Assembly (NCBI RefSeq): GCF_006864135.1
Contig: NZ_SADV01000003.1
Location: 296,452 to 360,451 of the forward strand
Direction: 5' to 3'
DNA length: 64,000 bases
Source: Lysinibacillus sphaericus
GTDB taxonomy: Bacteria > Bacillota > Bacilli > Bacillales_A > Planococcaceae
Under the pieces are notes generated by a model. It did no database searches. It saw nothing but the letters and a program-made list of their open reading frames with translations, and was not told the origin of the DNA. Below, piece after piece: positions 16,627 through 26,818 of the stretch; the first letter of the stretch is position 1, and the number at the start of each line of letters is the position of its first letter. The translations under genes were made by a program, and so were the position numbers.

Positions 16627-17576
16627 TTGCTTACCTCCATTTTTAGTGAAGTTCGGTATCTTTCCAATTCCTCTTCATTAGCCAAGACAAAATGACCTTC
16701 TTCTATTTCGGTAAATGACGGTGGCTGAATGTCATAGTTATGCTGTGATGGATCATAGATTTCTACGACTTTATCTCGCTCCTTATAGGGATTTGGCTCC
16801 GGTACTGCCGATAATAATGCCTTTGTATAAGGATGAAGAGGAGTAGCAAATAGCTTTTCCGTCTCAGCTAGCTCAACAATTTTACCTTTATAAATAACAG
16901 CAGTTCGATCCGTAATAAATCGGACTACAGATAAGTCATGCGCTATGAATAAATAGGTTAAATCATTTTGCTGCTGTAGGTTGGCTAGTAAATTTAATAC
17001 TTGTGCACGAATGGATACGTCTAATGCTGAAATTGGTTCGTCCGCAATAATAAACTCTGGCTCCATTACTAGTGCACGCGCAATGCCGATCCGCTGACGC
17101 TGCCCTCCTGAAAATTCATGTGGGAAGCGACTTGAAAACTCCGGTAATAATCCTACATTTAATAAGGCATTGCGTACCTTCTGTTGACGATCAGCCTCAT
17201 TTTTAAAGTTTTTTGTATTCATAAGTCCCTCTGAAATAATATAATCTACCTTTGCGCGTTCATTTAGCGATGCCATAGGATCTTGAAAAATCATTTGGAT
17301 TTTCTGCGTAATTTCTCGATCCCACTCTTTCGATATTTTGCCATTAAGCTTCTTACCGTGATACAGTATTTGTCCTTCAGTGACTTCATTGATACGCATA
17401 ATTGCTCTGCCGATTGTTGTTTTTCCAGAGCCTGATTCACCTACTAAACCAAATGTTTCACCTTTTAAAATATCGAAGCTGACATCATCAATCGCTATAA
17501 ATTTATTTTTGCCTTTCCCAAAAACAACCTTTAAATTTTTCACCTCAACTACTACTTCTTTATGACTCATGCGCAT
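16623..17576 (-). CDS. ykfD: Oligopeptide ABC transporter ATP-binding protein (DppF/YkfD type)
   Basis: 317 residues. Walker [13 protein letters not shown], signature [10 protein letters not shown] and Walker [13 protein letters not shown] are intact, with the peptide-transporter C-terminal extension ([16 protein letters not shown]). It begins within the last codons of the preceding ATPase gene (17-nt overlap); the ATG two codons further in is an equally good start. With the other ATPase, two permeases and a binding protein it completes a five-gene dipeptide/oligopeptide importer. The surrounding enzymes argue that murein peptides are the cargo. Confidence 0.92.
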   Translation of the reverse strand: MRMSHKEVVVEVKNLKVVFGKGKNKFIAIDDVSFDILKGETFGLVGESGSGKTTIGRAIMRINEVTEGQILYHGKKLNGKISKEWDREITQKIQMIFQDPMASLNERAKVDYIISEGLMNTKNFKNEADRQQKVRNALLNVGLLPEFSSRFPHEFSGGQRQRIGIARALVMEPEFIIADEPISALDVSIRAQVLNLLANLQQQNDLTYLFIAHDLSVVRFITDRTAVIYKGKIVELAETEKLFATPLHPYTKALLSAVPEPNPYKERDKVVEIYDPSQHNYDIQPPSFTEIEEGHFVLANEEELERYRTSLKMEVSK

Positions 17577-18615
17577 ATTGTCTCCCTTCTTTGAAAAAGG
17601 CTTGGAGCGCTTCAGGAGGCTCTACTTTCGGTGCGAGTGGATCTAATAGCCACGTACGAGCATAATGTGTGTCACTCACCTGAAAAAATGGTGGACGTTC
17701 CACAAAATCAATCTTTAACGCATATTCATTGCGAGGAGCAAAGGCATCTCCTTTAATTTCTTGAAATAGATTTGGTGGAGTGCCTTTGATAGAATAAAGC
17801 TGCTCCCCTTTTGAGCCTAGTTGTGGTAAAGAAGAAATGAGTGCCCATGTATAAGGATGCTTGCTATTAAAGAACATTTCATGCGTTTTCCCTATTTCGA
17901 TGACATCACCTGCATACATCACTGCAATACGGTCAGCAACCTTCGCTACAACGCCTAAATCATGCGTTATATAAACGGTCGTTAGCCCATATTTTTGTTG
18001 AAGATTTTTTAAAAGCTGCAAAATTTGTGCTTGGATTGTTACGTCTAATGCAGTTGTTGGCTCATCACATATTAAGATCTTAGGCTTACACGCTAGCGCA
18101 ATAGCTATTACAATTCGTTGACGCATGCCGCCTGAAAATTCGTGAGGATATTGCTTATAACGCTTTTCCACATCGTGAATGCCAACATCTTTTAACAATT
18201 TTAAAGTTTCTTCGTATGCTGCCTTGCCCTTTAAATTCTGATGTAAAAAAACACATTCCTCAATTTGCTTTCCAATCGTTTTCAGTGGATTTAATGATGT
18301 CATTGGGTCCTGTGTAACCATAGCCACTTCTTTTCCACGAATGCTTAGCCACTCCCGCTCAGTTTTAAACTGTGCTAAATCCCGTTCATTGTAGATAATT
18401 TCCCCCTGATCGATGTAGCCATTTTTATCGAGCAAGCCCATGATTGATTTCATTAGAACAGATTTTCCTGAACCTGATTCGCCAACGATTGCTAGACTTT
18501 CTCCTTTGTATAAATCAAGGGAAATATTACGAATGGCCGTTAGCACTCTGCCACGAAGTGTAAATTTAATAACTAGGTTTTGAATAGTTAAAATACGTGT
18601 TTGAGTTTGTGTCAA
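17560..18615 (-). CDS. dppD: Oligopeptide ABC transporter ATP-binding protein (DppD type)
   Basis: 351 residues. Walker [13 protein letters not shown], signature [10 protein letters not shown] and Walker [13 protein letters not shown] are intact. The C-terminal extension typical of OppD/DppD proteins ([15 protein letters not shown]) is present. It follows the second permease gene by 14 bp and overlaps the next ATPase gene. It hydrolyses ATP on the inner face of the membrane to drive peptide import. Confidence 0.92.
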   Translation of the reverse strand: MTQTQTRILTIQNLVIKFTLRGRVLTAIRNISLDLYKGESLAIVGESGSGKSVLMKSIMGLLDKNGYIDQGEIIYNERDLAQFKTEREWLSIRGKEVAMVTQDPMTSLNPLKTIGKQIEECVFLHQNLKGKAAYEETLKLLKDVGIHDVEKRYKQYPHEFSGGMRQRIVIAIALACKPKILICDEPTTALDVTIQAQILQLLKNLQQKYGLTTVYITHDLGVVAKVADRIAVMYAGDVIEIGKTHEMFFNSKHPYTWALISSLPQLGSKGEQLYSIKGTPPNLFQEIKGDAFAPRNEYALKIDFVERPPFFQVSDTHYARTWLLDPLAPKVEPPEALQAFFKEGRQYAHES

Positions 18616-18629
18616 CTTCCTACATCCCC

Positions 18630-19604
18630 TTATACGTGATTTTTCGGATCTGCTGCATCTGCAAATGAATTTCCTATAATATAAAATGCAATCGTAATGA
18701 CGCTTAATACAATACTTGGGAAAATAAGCTGATATCTTAATTCTGGAGACATCATAAGTACTCGTCCTTCATTGATTAAATTTCCTAAAGACGGCTCACT
18801 AATCGGTAATCCTAATCCAATATATGTTAAAAACACTTCTGAGCCTATAGCAAATGGTATCGCTAGACTCATTCGTAACATAATGACGGAAATTAGATAG
18901 GGTAATAGGTTTTTTAAAATAATTCGATAATCAGGTGTTCCTAAACATTTTGAGGCTAAGTTATACTCACGATCACGCAAAATAACAATTTGATTGCGTA
19001 TAAATCTTGCCATTTCTACCCAGCCCGTAATACACATAGCAATAATAATAGTTGAAATACTTGGTCGTAAAATATAGGACATTAAAATTAGGACAATCGT
19101 TGTTGGTATGTTATCAACGACATTGTAAAGCTGTGTAATGGGCACCTCTAATTTCCGCGAAAAACCCCAAAGTGTACCGATCGTAATACCGACGATAGCC
19201 TCTACTAAAGCAACCACACAGCCAATAAATAACGAGGTTCTTGTTCCTGCCCAAATACGTGACCATAAATCCTGCCCAATGGAATTTGTCCCAAACCAAA
19301 ATTCAGCGTTTGGTGCAACATTACGTGCTTGGAGACCTGTCTGCTCATCTAAATATATTTCAGTCGGTGATTTTTGTCCTAGTAAATACGGTTGTAAAAT
19401 GGTAAAAGCTACGATAATTAGCACGCCAACTAATAAAAAGACAGCGATGCGATTTTTTAAGAAGGATTTCCATGTTGAACGCCAATAGGAATAATTAGAA
19501 TAGGCTGTTTCTTCAGCTTGACGTTCATCTACTTCCGCAAAATCGAACAATGATTCACGTGATTTGTTTGAGATATTGTTTATTTCTTCTGAATACATTC
19601 CCAT
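18630..19604 (-). CDS. dppC: Peptide ABC transporter permease (DppC/OppC type)
   Basis: 324 residues. A soluble N-terminus (about 45 residues) and first helix (IAVFLLVGVLIIVAFTI) are followed by a loop with the OppC_N pattern and five further helices. The ATPase-contact loop is present (YNLASKCLGTPDYRIILKNLLP). It overlaps the stop of the other permease gene by 1 nt. It forms the membrane channel together with that permease. Confidence 0.92.
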   Translation of the reverse strand: MGMYSEEINNISNKSRESLFDFAEVDERQAEETAYSNYSYWRSTWKSFLKNRIAVFLLVGVLIIVAFTILQPYLLGQKSPTEIYLDEQTGLQARNVAPNAEFWFGTNSIGQDLWSRIWAGTRTSLFIGCVVALVEAIVGITIGTLWGFSRKLEVPITQLYNVVDNIPTTIVLILMSYILRPSISTIIIAMCITGWVEMARFIRNQIVILRDREYNLASKCLGTPDYRIILKNLLPYLISVIMLRMSLAIPFAIGSEVFLTYIGLGLPISEPSLGNLINEGRVLMMSPELRYQLIFPSIVLSVITIAFYIIGNSFADAADPKNHV

Positions 19605-20551
19605 TAACGTACACTCTCCCCTTTCCCCAATTTAATGCGCGGATCAACAACGGCCATTGCAATATCACCTAAAATTAGTCCGATAATTCCAAGTGAAGAG
19701 AACACAAGCACTAAGCCTTGTACAATCGTATTATCCTGTCGCTGTATGGCATCTACGAGTAAGCCCCCCATACCAGGAATAGAATATAAGGATTCAATGT
19801 AGATGGAGCCAGTAATGGTAAAAAGAATAGTTGCTGGTAAATACTGTGCCATCGGAATAAAAGCGTTTCGTAATACATGTTGAAACATTAATGTCCGCTC
19901 TTTCACTCCTTTTGCTCTCGCTAGCTTTATATAATCTTTGTTTAGTTCATCCACCATGTAACGCCGCATCCACATAGCATAGGAAGCAGTCGGTGCTAAC
20001 GCCATTGAAATCAGTGGTAAAATCCAAGTAATAGGTTTATATTCATCGAAAAGCATTGGTAAATGAAAAATTTCTGTAATATACATTTGAATGACTAAAT
20101 AATAGACGGCGGCTGGTACTGCAACGATAATGACAATATAGCCTGTCCCTAAGCGGTCCAGCCAGCGTCCCTTCATCTGGGCCATCAATATGCCGAGCGG
20201 AACTCCAATTAGAAGAGATAGCGTAACCGCCCCTAAACCAAATAACAAGGAATACATGATCTTATCTGCAATAATCGTGACGACTGGTACATCTGTCCGA
20301 TATGTAACGGATTTACCTAAATCACCATGAAACAGCTTAGCGTAAAAATTTCCCAACTGTACTAGTAATGGGTCACGTAAACCTAAATTCGTTAAATATA
20401 CTTCTTGTTGTGCAGGTGACATTTTATTCGCCGCTGCCCCTAAATAACCTTCTTCTGGCATTAAACGTAGTAATGAAAAAACAATCGTAATGATAATAAA
20501 TAGTGTTAAAACTGATTGTAATAAACGTTTACCTATATACCTCAGCATCAT
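19604..20551 (-). CDS. dppB: Peptide ABC transporter permease (DppB/OppB type)
   Basis: About 315 residues starting MMLRYIGKRLLQSVLTL, the normal DppB N-terminus. AAGGAGGA stands just upstream; either of two adjacent ATGs (20551 or 20548) could be used. The open frame extends to 20698, but that stretch includes the attenuator-like hairpin at 20577-20614 and encodes nothing DppB-like. Six helices and the EAA loop (DYIKLARAKGVKERTLMFQHVLRNA) are present. It forms the import channel with DppC. Confidence 0.9.
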   Translation of the reverse strand: MMLRYIGKRLLQSVLTLFIIITIVFSLLRLMPEEGYLGAAANKMSPAQQEVYLTNLGLRDPLLVQLGNFYAKLFHGDLGKSVTYRTDVPVVTIIADKIMYSLLFGLGAVTLSLLIGVPLGILMAQMKGRWLDRLGTGYIVIIVAVPAAVYYLVIQMYITEIFHLPMLFDEYKPITWILPLISMALAPTASYAMWMRRYMVDELNKDYIKLARAKGVKERTLMFQHVLRNAFIPMAQYLPATILFTITGSIYIESLYSIPGMGGLLVDAIQRQDNTIVQGLVLVFSSLGIIGLILGDIAMAVVDPRIKLGKGESVR

Positions 20552-20576
20552 TTCATCCTCCTTCTTCAGAAAGACA

Positions 20577-20614
20577 GAAGGAGATGCCGACTTCTTTATT
20601 TCGGTATCTCCTTC
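20577..20614 (-). terminator. Intercistronic hairpin / attenuator between binding protein and permease genes
   Basis: GAAGGAGATGCCGA (20577-20590) pairs with TCGGTATCTCCTTC (20601-20614) over 14 bp with one G-U position and a 10-nt loop. On the minus strand a short T-rich tail (GTCTTTCT) follows. It would let most transcripts end after the binding-protein gene, a common way to make the binding protein in excess. Confidence 0.7.
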
Positions 20615-20732
20615 ATAAATACGAACCGTTTTTGACTTTTTCTTGAATGTAGCAAAGAACCTACTATTTTCTCCATCATCTATGCCCGATCGTTTCAACT
20701 ATCCATATTTGGTCATTAATTGAAGTTTCACT

Positions 20733-22559
20733 TTATTTCGCTACTTTAGCTAACGCCTGCGCACGTTCCTGCTCCCATTTTGCTAAAGCTTCTTTAAACT
20801 CCTCGTTACTCATTGGTTTGTCTAAAACTCGCTGACCTTTAAATTTCTCGGCAGTCACACCAAATGGTGAATATTGAGCCTCAAATGGATTTAATTTAGA
20901 GGCAACATAGCCACTTCCTCCAACTGAATAAGGGATAACAAATGCCTCATCAATTAAGAAGGCTTCCGCTTTGGCAAATAATTCATAACGTTTTGCTGTA
21001 TCAATCGTCTCATTTGCTTCGTCCACTAAGTTTTGATATTTTGATTTTCCGTTTGCTTCTGTATATCCTTCAGCTAGCTCCGGTTTATTATAAGTACCGC
21101 CTGCAGTGAATGGATCCGTATACGTTGATGGGTCGGCATAGTCTGGACCCCAGTTTGCTTCAAGAAAAGCAAATTTACCAGGTTTACGAACCTCTGATAA
21201 AAAGCCTGTAGATGGTCCTGCCTCAATGATAATATCTACATAATCAGTACCTAATAGTTTTTCAATCTGCTGTTCAACGACTTGTGAACGATTGGCCCAA
21301 TCTGGACCACCTGCGTTATAAGGCATCAATACTTTTACTGGGAAAGTTACTTTTCCTTCTAGAGCTTTTTTCGCTTTTTCCTTGTATTCCAAAGCCTTCT
21401 CTTTGTTGAAAGAGTCATTATTTGTACTATCAGCTAATGGTGCTAACTGTGTATAGTCAACCCCCTCCACATTGACAAAGTTTTTAGGAGTGATCGTGTT
21501 GCTAAGCAAATCTTTTGGATGATAAGGTTCTAAAGTTAGCATTGCAGATTGACGGTCGAGTGCATGGAATAGAGATTTTCGGAAATCTTTATTATTGACC
21601 GCTTTCTTCCAATTTTCAGGCTCATATTCCGCATCAAATTGCGGGTTAAAGTTTAATGCATAGAAATACGTATAGAAGTTATTTTGCGTTTGACGAATTT
21701 GTGATTTTTTCTTATCATCTTTAAACCACTCATCAATAATAGAAGTTGGAATACTCGCTGAATCGACTTCTCCTCGTAAAAACAATTCTGGTTCTACTGT
21801 AGCCGCTTCTTTATTGTATTTATAACGAATACGATCAATCAGAACATGGTCTTTATCCCAATACGTATCGTTTTTCACAAGTACTCGCTCATTTTGCGGT
21901 TCAAATTTATCTAAAATATACGATCCGTTATAAAGGAAATTTTCACGAGTTGTACCAAAACTATCACCTTTTTCTGCTATAAACTTACCATTAACCGGGA
22001 AGAAGCAGACATAGTTCAACATAGAAAGGAAGTAAGGTGTTGGCTTTTCTAAAGTATATTCTACTGTATGTTTATCTATCGCCTTTATGCCAACCTTTGA
22101 AAAATCTGTCATATCACCGTTATAGAAGGCTTCTCCATTTTTCACGACTGTAGCAATCCAAGCTGTTGATGATTCGTTTTTTGCATCAAGGACATAATGT
22201 AAGCCATCTACAAAATCTTGAGCAACAACATCCGCATACTCTTTTCCATCATGAGTGACCCATTTTGCATCGTCACGTAGCTTGAACGTCCAAACTGTAG
22301 CATCGTCATTTGATGCCCATTCTTTGGCTACGCTTGGTTGTACAACGCCATACTTATCATACTCAATTAATCCATCAATCAAGTTCGCCGCCACAGCAAA
22401 CTCATTGGTTTCAGAGGTCTTTAAGTAATTTAACGTTTTTATTTCCCCCGAATAAACAACGCGATACTCTGATTTTTTTTCACTTGAAGAATCATCACTA
22501 CATGCTGCACAAATCATTACAACAAGACACACGAAAAGCAGCCAATACCTTTTCCTCAT
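20733..22559 (-). CDS. dppE: Peptide-binding lipoprotein (DppE/OppA type)
   Basis: About 608 residues. The start at 22559 is preferred because AAGGGG stands about 7 nt upstream; the ATG at 22565 abuts that site. A lipoprotein signal (YWLLFVCLVVMICAACSDD) places the mature protein outside, anchored by the lipidated Cys. The rest is a full SBP family 5 domain (AANLIDGLIEYDKYGVVQPSVAKEW pattern near the start). It captures peptides and delivers them to DppBC. It is the most promoter-proximal gene of the transporter, and the downstream hairpin probably makes it the most abundant product. Confidence 0.92.
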   Translation of the reverse strand: MRKRYWLLFVCLVVMICAACSDDSSSEKKSEYRVVYSGEIKTLNYLKTSETNEFAVAANLIDGLIEYDKYGVVQPSVAKEWASNDDATVWTFKLRDDAKWVTHDGKEYADVVAQDFVDGLHYVLDAKNESSTAWIATVVKNGEAFYNGDMTDFSKVGIKAIDKHTVEYTLEKPTPYFLSMLNYVCFFPVNGKFIAEKGDSFGTTRENFLYNGSYILDKFEPQNERVLVKNDTYWDKDHVLIDRIRYKYNKEAATVEPELFLRGEVDSASIPTSIIDEWFKDDKKKSQIRQTQNNFYTYFYALNFNPQFDAEYEPENWKKAVNNKDFRKSLFHALDRQSAMLTLEPYHPKDLLSNTITPKNFVNVEGVDYTQLAPLADSTNNDSFNKEKALEYKEKAKKALEGKVTFPVKVLMPYNAGGPDWANRSQVVEQQIEKLLGTDYVDIIIEAGPSTGFLSEVRKPGKFAFLEANWGPDYADPSTYTDPFTAGGTYNKPELAEGYTEANGKSKYQNLVDEANETIDTAKRYELFAKAEAFLIDEAFVIPYSVGGSGYVASKLNPFEAQYSPFGVTAEKFKGQRVLDKPMSNEEFKEALAKWEQERAQALAKVAK

Positions 22560-22599
22560 AAGCATCCCCTTAGTAATCTTATTTATCTACATAAAGTGA

Positions 22600-22645
22600 C
22601 AGTTAAAAATCTCACTATAGCGGAACAAAAAAAGTGAGAGATTAA
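22600..22645 (-). terminator. Possible terminator between epimerase and binding-protein genes
   Basis: AATCTCACT (22609-22617) and AGTGAGAGATT (22633-22643) form a bulged stem, and on the minus strand the distal arm runs into TTTTT. A second inverted repeat (TCAGTAGGGG / CCCTCCCTGA, 22661-22685) lies beside it. The stop may be partial. Confidence 0.45.
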
Positions 22646-22702
22646 CTATCCATTAAGCCGTCAGTAGGGGGACGAACCCTCCCTGATTAAAGCAACACTT
22701 TA

Positions 22703-23767
22703 TTACGAAAATCCTAACCCAACTGCATTCGTCATCCTAATTCGATCATTTTCAAATATAGGTCCATCAACAATAGGATCTTTCAAACATAAACTAGGAC
22801 CGTCTAAATCTACCATCGTGATATTTTTCTGTGATGCGGCAAAGTGAGCAGCGGCACTAACGCTAATTTTCGTCTCTAGCATACAACCAATCATGCATGG
22901 TATGTCGTTCGCCTCCGCAATGTGGCAAATTTTCTGCGCTTGATAAATGCCTCCTGTTTTCATGAGCTTAATATTAATCAAATCTGCAGCTCGCTTTTCG
23001 ATAATTGTATAGGCATCTTTTGCAGAGAAAACACTTTCATCTGCCAAAATATTTGTCAATGTATTGGCCGTTACAAATTGCATCCCTCCTAAATCATGGC
23101 AATGAACAGGCTGCTCAACCAATTCAACATTTGCACCAGCATCTTCAAGTGCACCAATAATTTGTACAGCTTGCTTCGGTGTCCAGCCCTGATTCGCGTC
23201 AACCCGTAATGTTATGGCGTGTCCAACTGCATCACGAATAGCAACAACTCGCTCTACATCATCTGCTGGATCTTTCCCCACCTTAATCTTTAAAATTTGA
23301 AAACCACGCTGTACGGCGGCTATACTATCCTTCACCATTTCTTCAGCATCATTTACACTTATCGTAATATCTGTTATTAATTCTTTCCTATAGCCCCCTA
23401 ATAATTTATACAGAGGTGTTTGATAGTGTTTTGCAAATAAATCATAAATTGCCATATCTACCGCAGCTTTTGCACTAGTGTTTTGATAAATACTGTTGTC
23501 AATGCGCTCCATGATTTCCGTTAATTCTTCAATATCCATTCCGATAATGGCTGGCTTAATATACTCTTCTATAGCGTGAGAAATAGACCCTAGTGTTTCG
23601 CCAGTAATAGCTGCAGTCGGTGCCGCTTCACCGATGCCTATTTGCCCATCATCAGCGTGAACATAGACGGCAATGTTGTGAATGCTATGAACTGTTCTTA
23701 AAGCTGTTTTAAACGGTGTTATTAGCGGTGCCTCTACCTTCCCCACGACAATATTTTTAATTTTCAT
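22703..23767 (-). CDS. ykfB: L-Ala-D/L-Glu epimerase
   Basis: 354 residues of the enolase superfamily, muconate-lactonising subgroup. The catalytic lysines Lys160 and Lys162 (KIKVG) and Lys267 (INIKLMK) are present, with metal ligands Asp190 (RVDANQGW), Glu218 (VEQP) and Asp243 (ADES). This set matches YkfB, which interconverts L-Ala-D-Glu and L-Ala-L-Glu so that ordinary dipeptidases can finish the job. It lies between the transporter and DppA, as in a dpp-ykf locus. Confidence 0.93.
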   Translation of the reverse strand: MKIKNIVVGKVEAPLITPFKTALRTVHSIHNIAVYVHADDGQIGIGEAAPTAAITGETLGSISHAIEEYIKPAIIGMDIEELTEIMERIDNSIYQNTSAKAAVDMAIYDLFAKHYQTPLYKLLGGYRKELITDITISVNDAEEMVKDSIAAVQRGFQILKIKVGKDPADDVERVVAIRDAVGHAITLRVDANQGWTPKQAVQIIGALEDAGANVELVEQPVHCHDLGGMQFVTANTLTNILADESVFSAKDAYTIIEKRAADLINIKLMKTGGIYQAQKICHIAEANDIPCMIGCMLETKISVSAAAHFAASQKNITMVDLDGPSLCLKDPIVDGPIFENDRIRMTNAVGLGFS

Positions 23768-23790
23768 CCATTCACCTACCTTTAAGTTAC

Positions 23791-24585
23791 TTATGTTAAG
23801 AACTGTAAAAGTCGAAGCACCTCATAAAAATCACCCGTTACGAATTCCACTGTATTATGTGGTTTAAACGTAGCATTCGGATAGAAAGAATTTCGATATG
23901 CTCGTGTATGATCACGATAAATGATTTCCACTACAAAGCGCTCTGGTAATGTCACTTGTAAATCTTCACGTGCCACCTTCATCGAATCCTCAACAAGTCG
24001 TTTCGTTTCCATAATCGTCAGCTGTGGACTCACGCTAATGGTCGCATTTCCTATCCCTTCTTTCGTGGCAAATGTGATGATGCTATCATTAATAGATTGA
24101 ATTTCCTCTGTTAACCCCACATCTCCACTGACAAACGAAACGGGAACACCATGTAAAGCAGCCGCGTACGTATTAATTAAAAATTCACTTGCATATTCAC
24201 CATTAATTTTCACATCAGCAAAAACACAAAGCGTATGTGCTAAAGGGTTACGCGCGCTTCCTCCTTTACTGTGATAGCCAATAAAAATGGCGCGATCAAA
24301 GCTCTTATCAAGTCCTGCAACCATACACATCGGGTCATATGTCCACCCACGAATAACCTTGCAATTTACTGGTAGATTAGAAATATCAAGATTACGTGCT
24401 GAATCATGAGCATCCTTTAATAAAATTTCTGTCGCTCCACCAAGAATAGCCCCCTCTATAGCGGCTTCTACTTCCTTTGTCATTTGCTTTTGGAAAAACT
24501 GATAATCTGGCGCGTTTAGCTCCGTCTCACTCCAAGCTGTTGTGCCAGTAATCCCTTCAATATCTGCACTAATATAGACCTTCAT
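23791..24585 (-). CDS. dppA: D-aminopeptidase DppA (family M55)
   Basis: 264 residues. The zinc-site residues are recognisable: Asp8 and Glu10 (ISADIEGITG), His60 (LKDAH), His105 (FIGYHSKGG), then the NPLAHTLC segment and SGDVGL. DppA is a decameric zinc enzyme that cuts peptides with an N-terminal D-amino acid such as D-Ala-D-Ala. It overlaps the VanX-like gene by 4 nt (ATGA), so two enzymes acting on D-Ala-D-Ala are translated together. Confidence 0.93.
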   Translation of the reverse strand: MKVYISADIEGITGTTAWSETELNAPDYQFFQKQMTKEVEAAIEGAILGGATEILLKDAHDSARNLDISNLPVNCKVIRGWTYDPMCMVAGLDKSFDRAIFIGYHSKGGSARNPLAHTLCVFADVKINGEYASEFLINTYAAALHGVPVSFVSGDVGLTEEIQSINDSIITFATKEGIGNATISVSPQLTIMETKRLVEDSMKVAREDLQVTLPERFVVEIIYRDHTRAYRNSFYPNATFKPHNTVEFVTGDFYEVLRLLQFLT

Positions 24586-25334
24586 AGCAATCGAAACTCC
24601 TTTACTTTATTGTCTTGAATTTTTGCTTCCACAGCTCCATAACTAGCTTCTTGTGCACCTACACGTCCGGCCCATGAAACATTATTAAAATCGTAATGCC
24701 ACCATTCCTCCGAATAATTCGTAAACCCAACCATTGTCATACAGTTAAATAGAAGACGTCGATGAACACAGGCTTCCCAATCTTCCTCTGGATGTTGTTC
24801 AAAATAACGTGTCGCAAACTTTTCACTGATTTCATCAAAAGCCGTACCTAAATTTAAAGCGTTACCATCTAAATCACCTAGTGTCACATCAATCGCTCCA
24901 CCTGTTAAATGAGGAGCAAGATGAGCATGTTCAATGCTAGGAAACGCAACATACTTTCTCGTTTCTCTTTCAATCTCTTGCTCAGTAAAATGCGGAAAAC
25001 TCTGTGCGATTTGCTTTGAAAAACTCGTAAACAAAAATTGCTGCACTTGGAACGGCCGATAGCCATCATATAAAATAAGGCTATAATTTTTAGACAATAA
25101 TAATAGCGCTTGTGTTAATCGCTCATACACACCCTGACGTACATAAATCGCTTGTAAATTGTTTGGTATTTTTTGATGATAGTAAATGGGATTAACAAAA
25201 ATCCTCGAATGTTCTTCTCCGGTTTGAATGAATGGCTCTCCATTTTCACGAATTGCTGGCGTTGAGTCCCTCATTGAAGTTTTATTTACTTCAATGGGAT
25301 AAAAAATAGCGTCATGTATAGTACACACCTCCAC
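24582..25334 (-). CDS. D-Ala-D-Ala dipeptidase, VanX/DdpX-like (family M15D)
   Basis: About 250 residues. The zinc and catalytic residues of VanX-type enzymes are visible: Arg93 (GYRP), His142 and Asp149 (HLTGGAID), Glu210 and His213 (EEWWHYDF). No signal peptide, so cytoplasmic. VanX in vancomycin resistance and DdpX in E. coli both hydrolyse D-Ala-D-Ala; with no vanHA or vanRS genes nearby, the salvage role fits. The start is unsettled: GTG at 25334 overlaps its own GTGGAGG site, and no well-spaced in-frame start is obvious downstream. It heads the main leftward operon. Confidence 0.88.
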   Translation of the reverse strand: MEVCTIHDAIFYPIEVNKTSMRDSTPAIRENGEPFIQTGEEHSRIFVNPIYYHQKIPNNLQAIYVRQGVYERLTQALLLLSKNYSLILYDGYRPFQVQQFLFTSFSKQIAQSFPHFTEQEIERETRKYVAFPSIEHAHLAPHLTGGAIDVTLGDLDGNALNLGTAFDEISEKFATRYFEQHPEEDWEACVHRRLLFNCMTMVGFTNYSEEWWHYDFNNVSWAGRVGAQEASYGAVEAKIQDNKVKEFRLL

Positions 25335-25773
25335 TTTCAGATTTCGATAAATTTTTGGATAATTCAGTTTTTAATGAATGTATCATACCTTATATTTATT
25401 GACTAGATAAAAACAGAAATATTACAGAGTACTAGCTATTCTCTGCGTTTCAATCAACATTCATCAATTAATTTATGCAAGAAGTCGAACGACAATGTTT
25501 CTTCACCTATTAGGAATTTTATTCACAAATGGGATAGAAGATTACCGAAAGATAATAAAAAATGGCGAATTAAACTCAGACTTATTCGGTTATAAAAAAC
25601 CTCCATTTTGATATTGATCAAAATGGAGGTAAACTCTTCTAGATATTTCTAGTAAACAGGCGAACTAAATGTATTTTTATTTTATTTCACGCACTAAGAT
25701 GACGTTTCATTTACTGAAGAACGAATATGACATTGAATAATTTTATTATTAAACCTTCTTGCTGGATATAAAG
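25335..25773. other. Gene-free region with promoter and terminator
   Basis: 439 bp separating two leftward transcription units. The right part holds the terminator of the P1 peptidase/racemase unit (25600-25629); the left part should hold the promoter of the VanX-like to YkfC operon. No gene is visible. Confidence 0.5.
25591..25629 (-). terminator. Strong terminator of the P1 peptidase/racemase unit
   Basis: CCTCCATTTTGAT pairs perfectly with ATCAAAATGGAGG around ATTG (25600-25629), followed on the minus strand by GTTTTTTATA. Confidence 0.85.
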
Positions 25774-26817
25774 TTAAAATTGATAAGCTTCAACTTTATG
25801 TTCATTTCGACCTATTGTAGTCTGTGCCTGTGAAAGTGAATTTAAAATGGCTTCCTCGGTTGCTTCTGCAGCTGCTGCAAATAATTGATTCATAATAGGA
25901 TGATCTTCACGTAGTTGTATACGTGTTTCGACGAGCTGATCTGATTGATGAGCGATACGATGTGCTGTTGTAAAGCCAATGACTATATCTCCACTGCCAT
26001 GTGGAAAGTGACTGCCTGTACGTCCAAGACCAATGCCACAGCGTTTAATGACACGTGTCAATTGACGATTACTAAGCGGGGCATCTGTGGCAAGTACGAT
26101 AATAATGGAGCCATCTGTTGGAGATAATGTCGATTCGCTATGACCGTTAGTAGCAACATATTGGTGTGCTAAAAACTCAGAGCTTTGCCCAAAATTACTG
26201 AGGACCATACAGCCTACCATATAGTTCGTTGACCCATGTATCACAATTCGAGAAGATGAGCCAATCCCACCTTTATAGCCAAAGCACATCATTCCTTTTC
26301 CAGCACCAACTGCCCCTTCCTCTGCAGTTTCAGTTGATGCCTTGCGAATCGCTTCCAAGGCATGCTCAGGTGTAATGGGACATTCCCGAATAGAATTTAA
26401 ATAACTATCGTTACATTCCCCAACAACGATATTAATAGTTCCTGTTGAAAGACCTATTTCACTATTCATATCTAGCATAAATTGCAGCGTTCCCTGTGTT
26501 ACAGCTGGAACGCCAAATGTATTCGTTAACATAATTGGTGATTCAATAACCCCAAGCTCATTTACCTGCACGAGCCCAGTCGTTTTTCCAAAACCGTTTA
26601 ACACATAGCTTGCAGCAGTAACCTTTTGCTGAAATATATTACCTTCATGCGGTAAAATCGCAGTTACTCCTGTACAAGCATGCGCGCCGTCTTGATTCAT
26701 TTTCTCATCAAGTGTTACATGCCCTACACGCACGCCAGCTACATCAGTAATACAATTTTTCTCACCAGTAGATAATGTGCCAATGACGATTCCCATTTCT
26801 CGTACTTTTTTTGGCAT
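25774..26817 (-). CDS. P1 family peptidase, DmpA-type aminopeptidase (family S58)
   Basis: 347 residues. This is an N-terminal-nucleophile enzyme: the Gly-Ser autocleavage site is in TDGSIIIVLATDAPL with Ser237 as the future N-terminal nucleophile. Conserved VRVGHVTLD, the GAVGAGKGMMCFGYKGGIGS core and DIVIGFTTAHR agree. Family members (DmpA, BapA) are L-aminopeptidase/D-amidases or beta-peptidyl aminopeptidases. It begins 1 nt after the racemase stop, so the two are one unit at the end of the murein-peptide locus. I infer that it cuts unusual D- or beta-linked peptides. Confidence 0.88.
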   Translation of the reverse strand: MPKKVREMGIVIGTLSTGEKNCITDVAGVRVGHVTLDEKMNQDGAHACTGVTAILPHEGNIFQQKVTAASYVLNGFGKTTGLVQVNELGVIESPIMLTNTFGVPAVTQGTLQFMLDMNSEIGLSTGTINIVVGECNDSYLNSIRECPITPEHALEAIRKASTETAEEGAVGAGKGMMCFGYKGGIGSSSRIVIHGSTNYMVGCMVLSNFGQSSEFLAHQYVATNGHSESTLSPTDGSIIIVLATDAPLSNRQLTRVIKRCGIGLGRTGSHFPHGSGDIVIGFTTAHRIAHQSDQLVETRIQLREDHPIMNQLFAAAAEATEEAILNSLSQAQTTIGRNEHKVEAYQF

Positions 26818-26818
26818 A

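Noticed and set aside
24582..25334. VanX-like gene as part of a vancomycin resistance cluster
   Set aside because: No vanH, vanA-type ligase or vanRS genes are present; the context is murein-peptide salvage.
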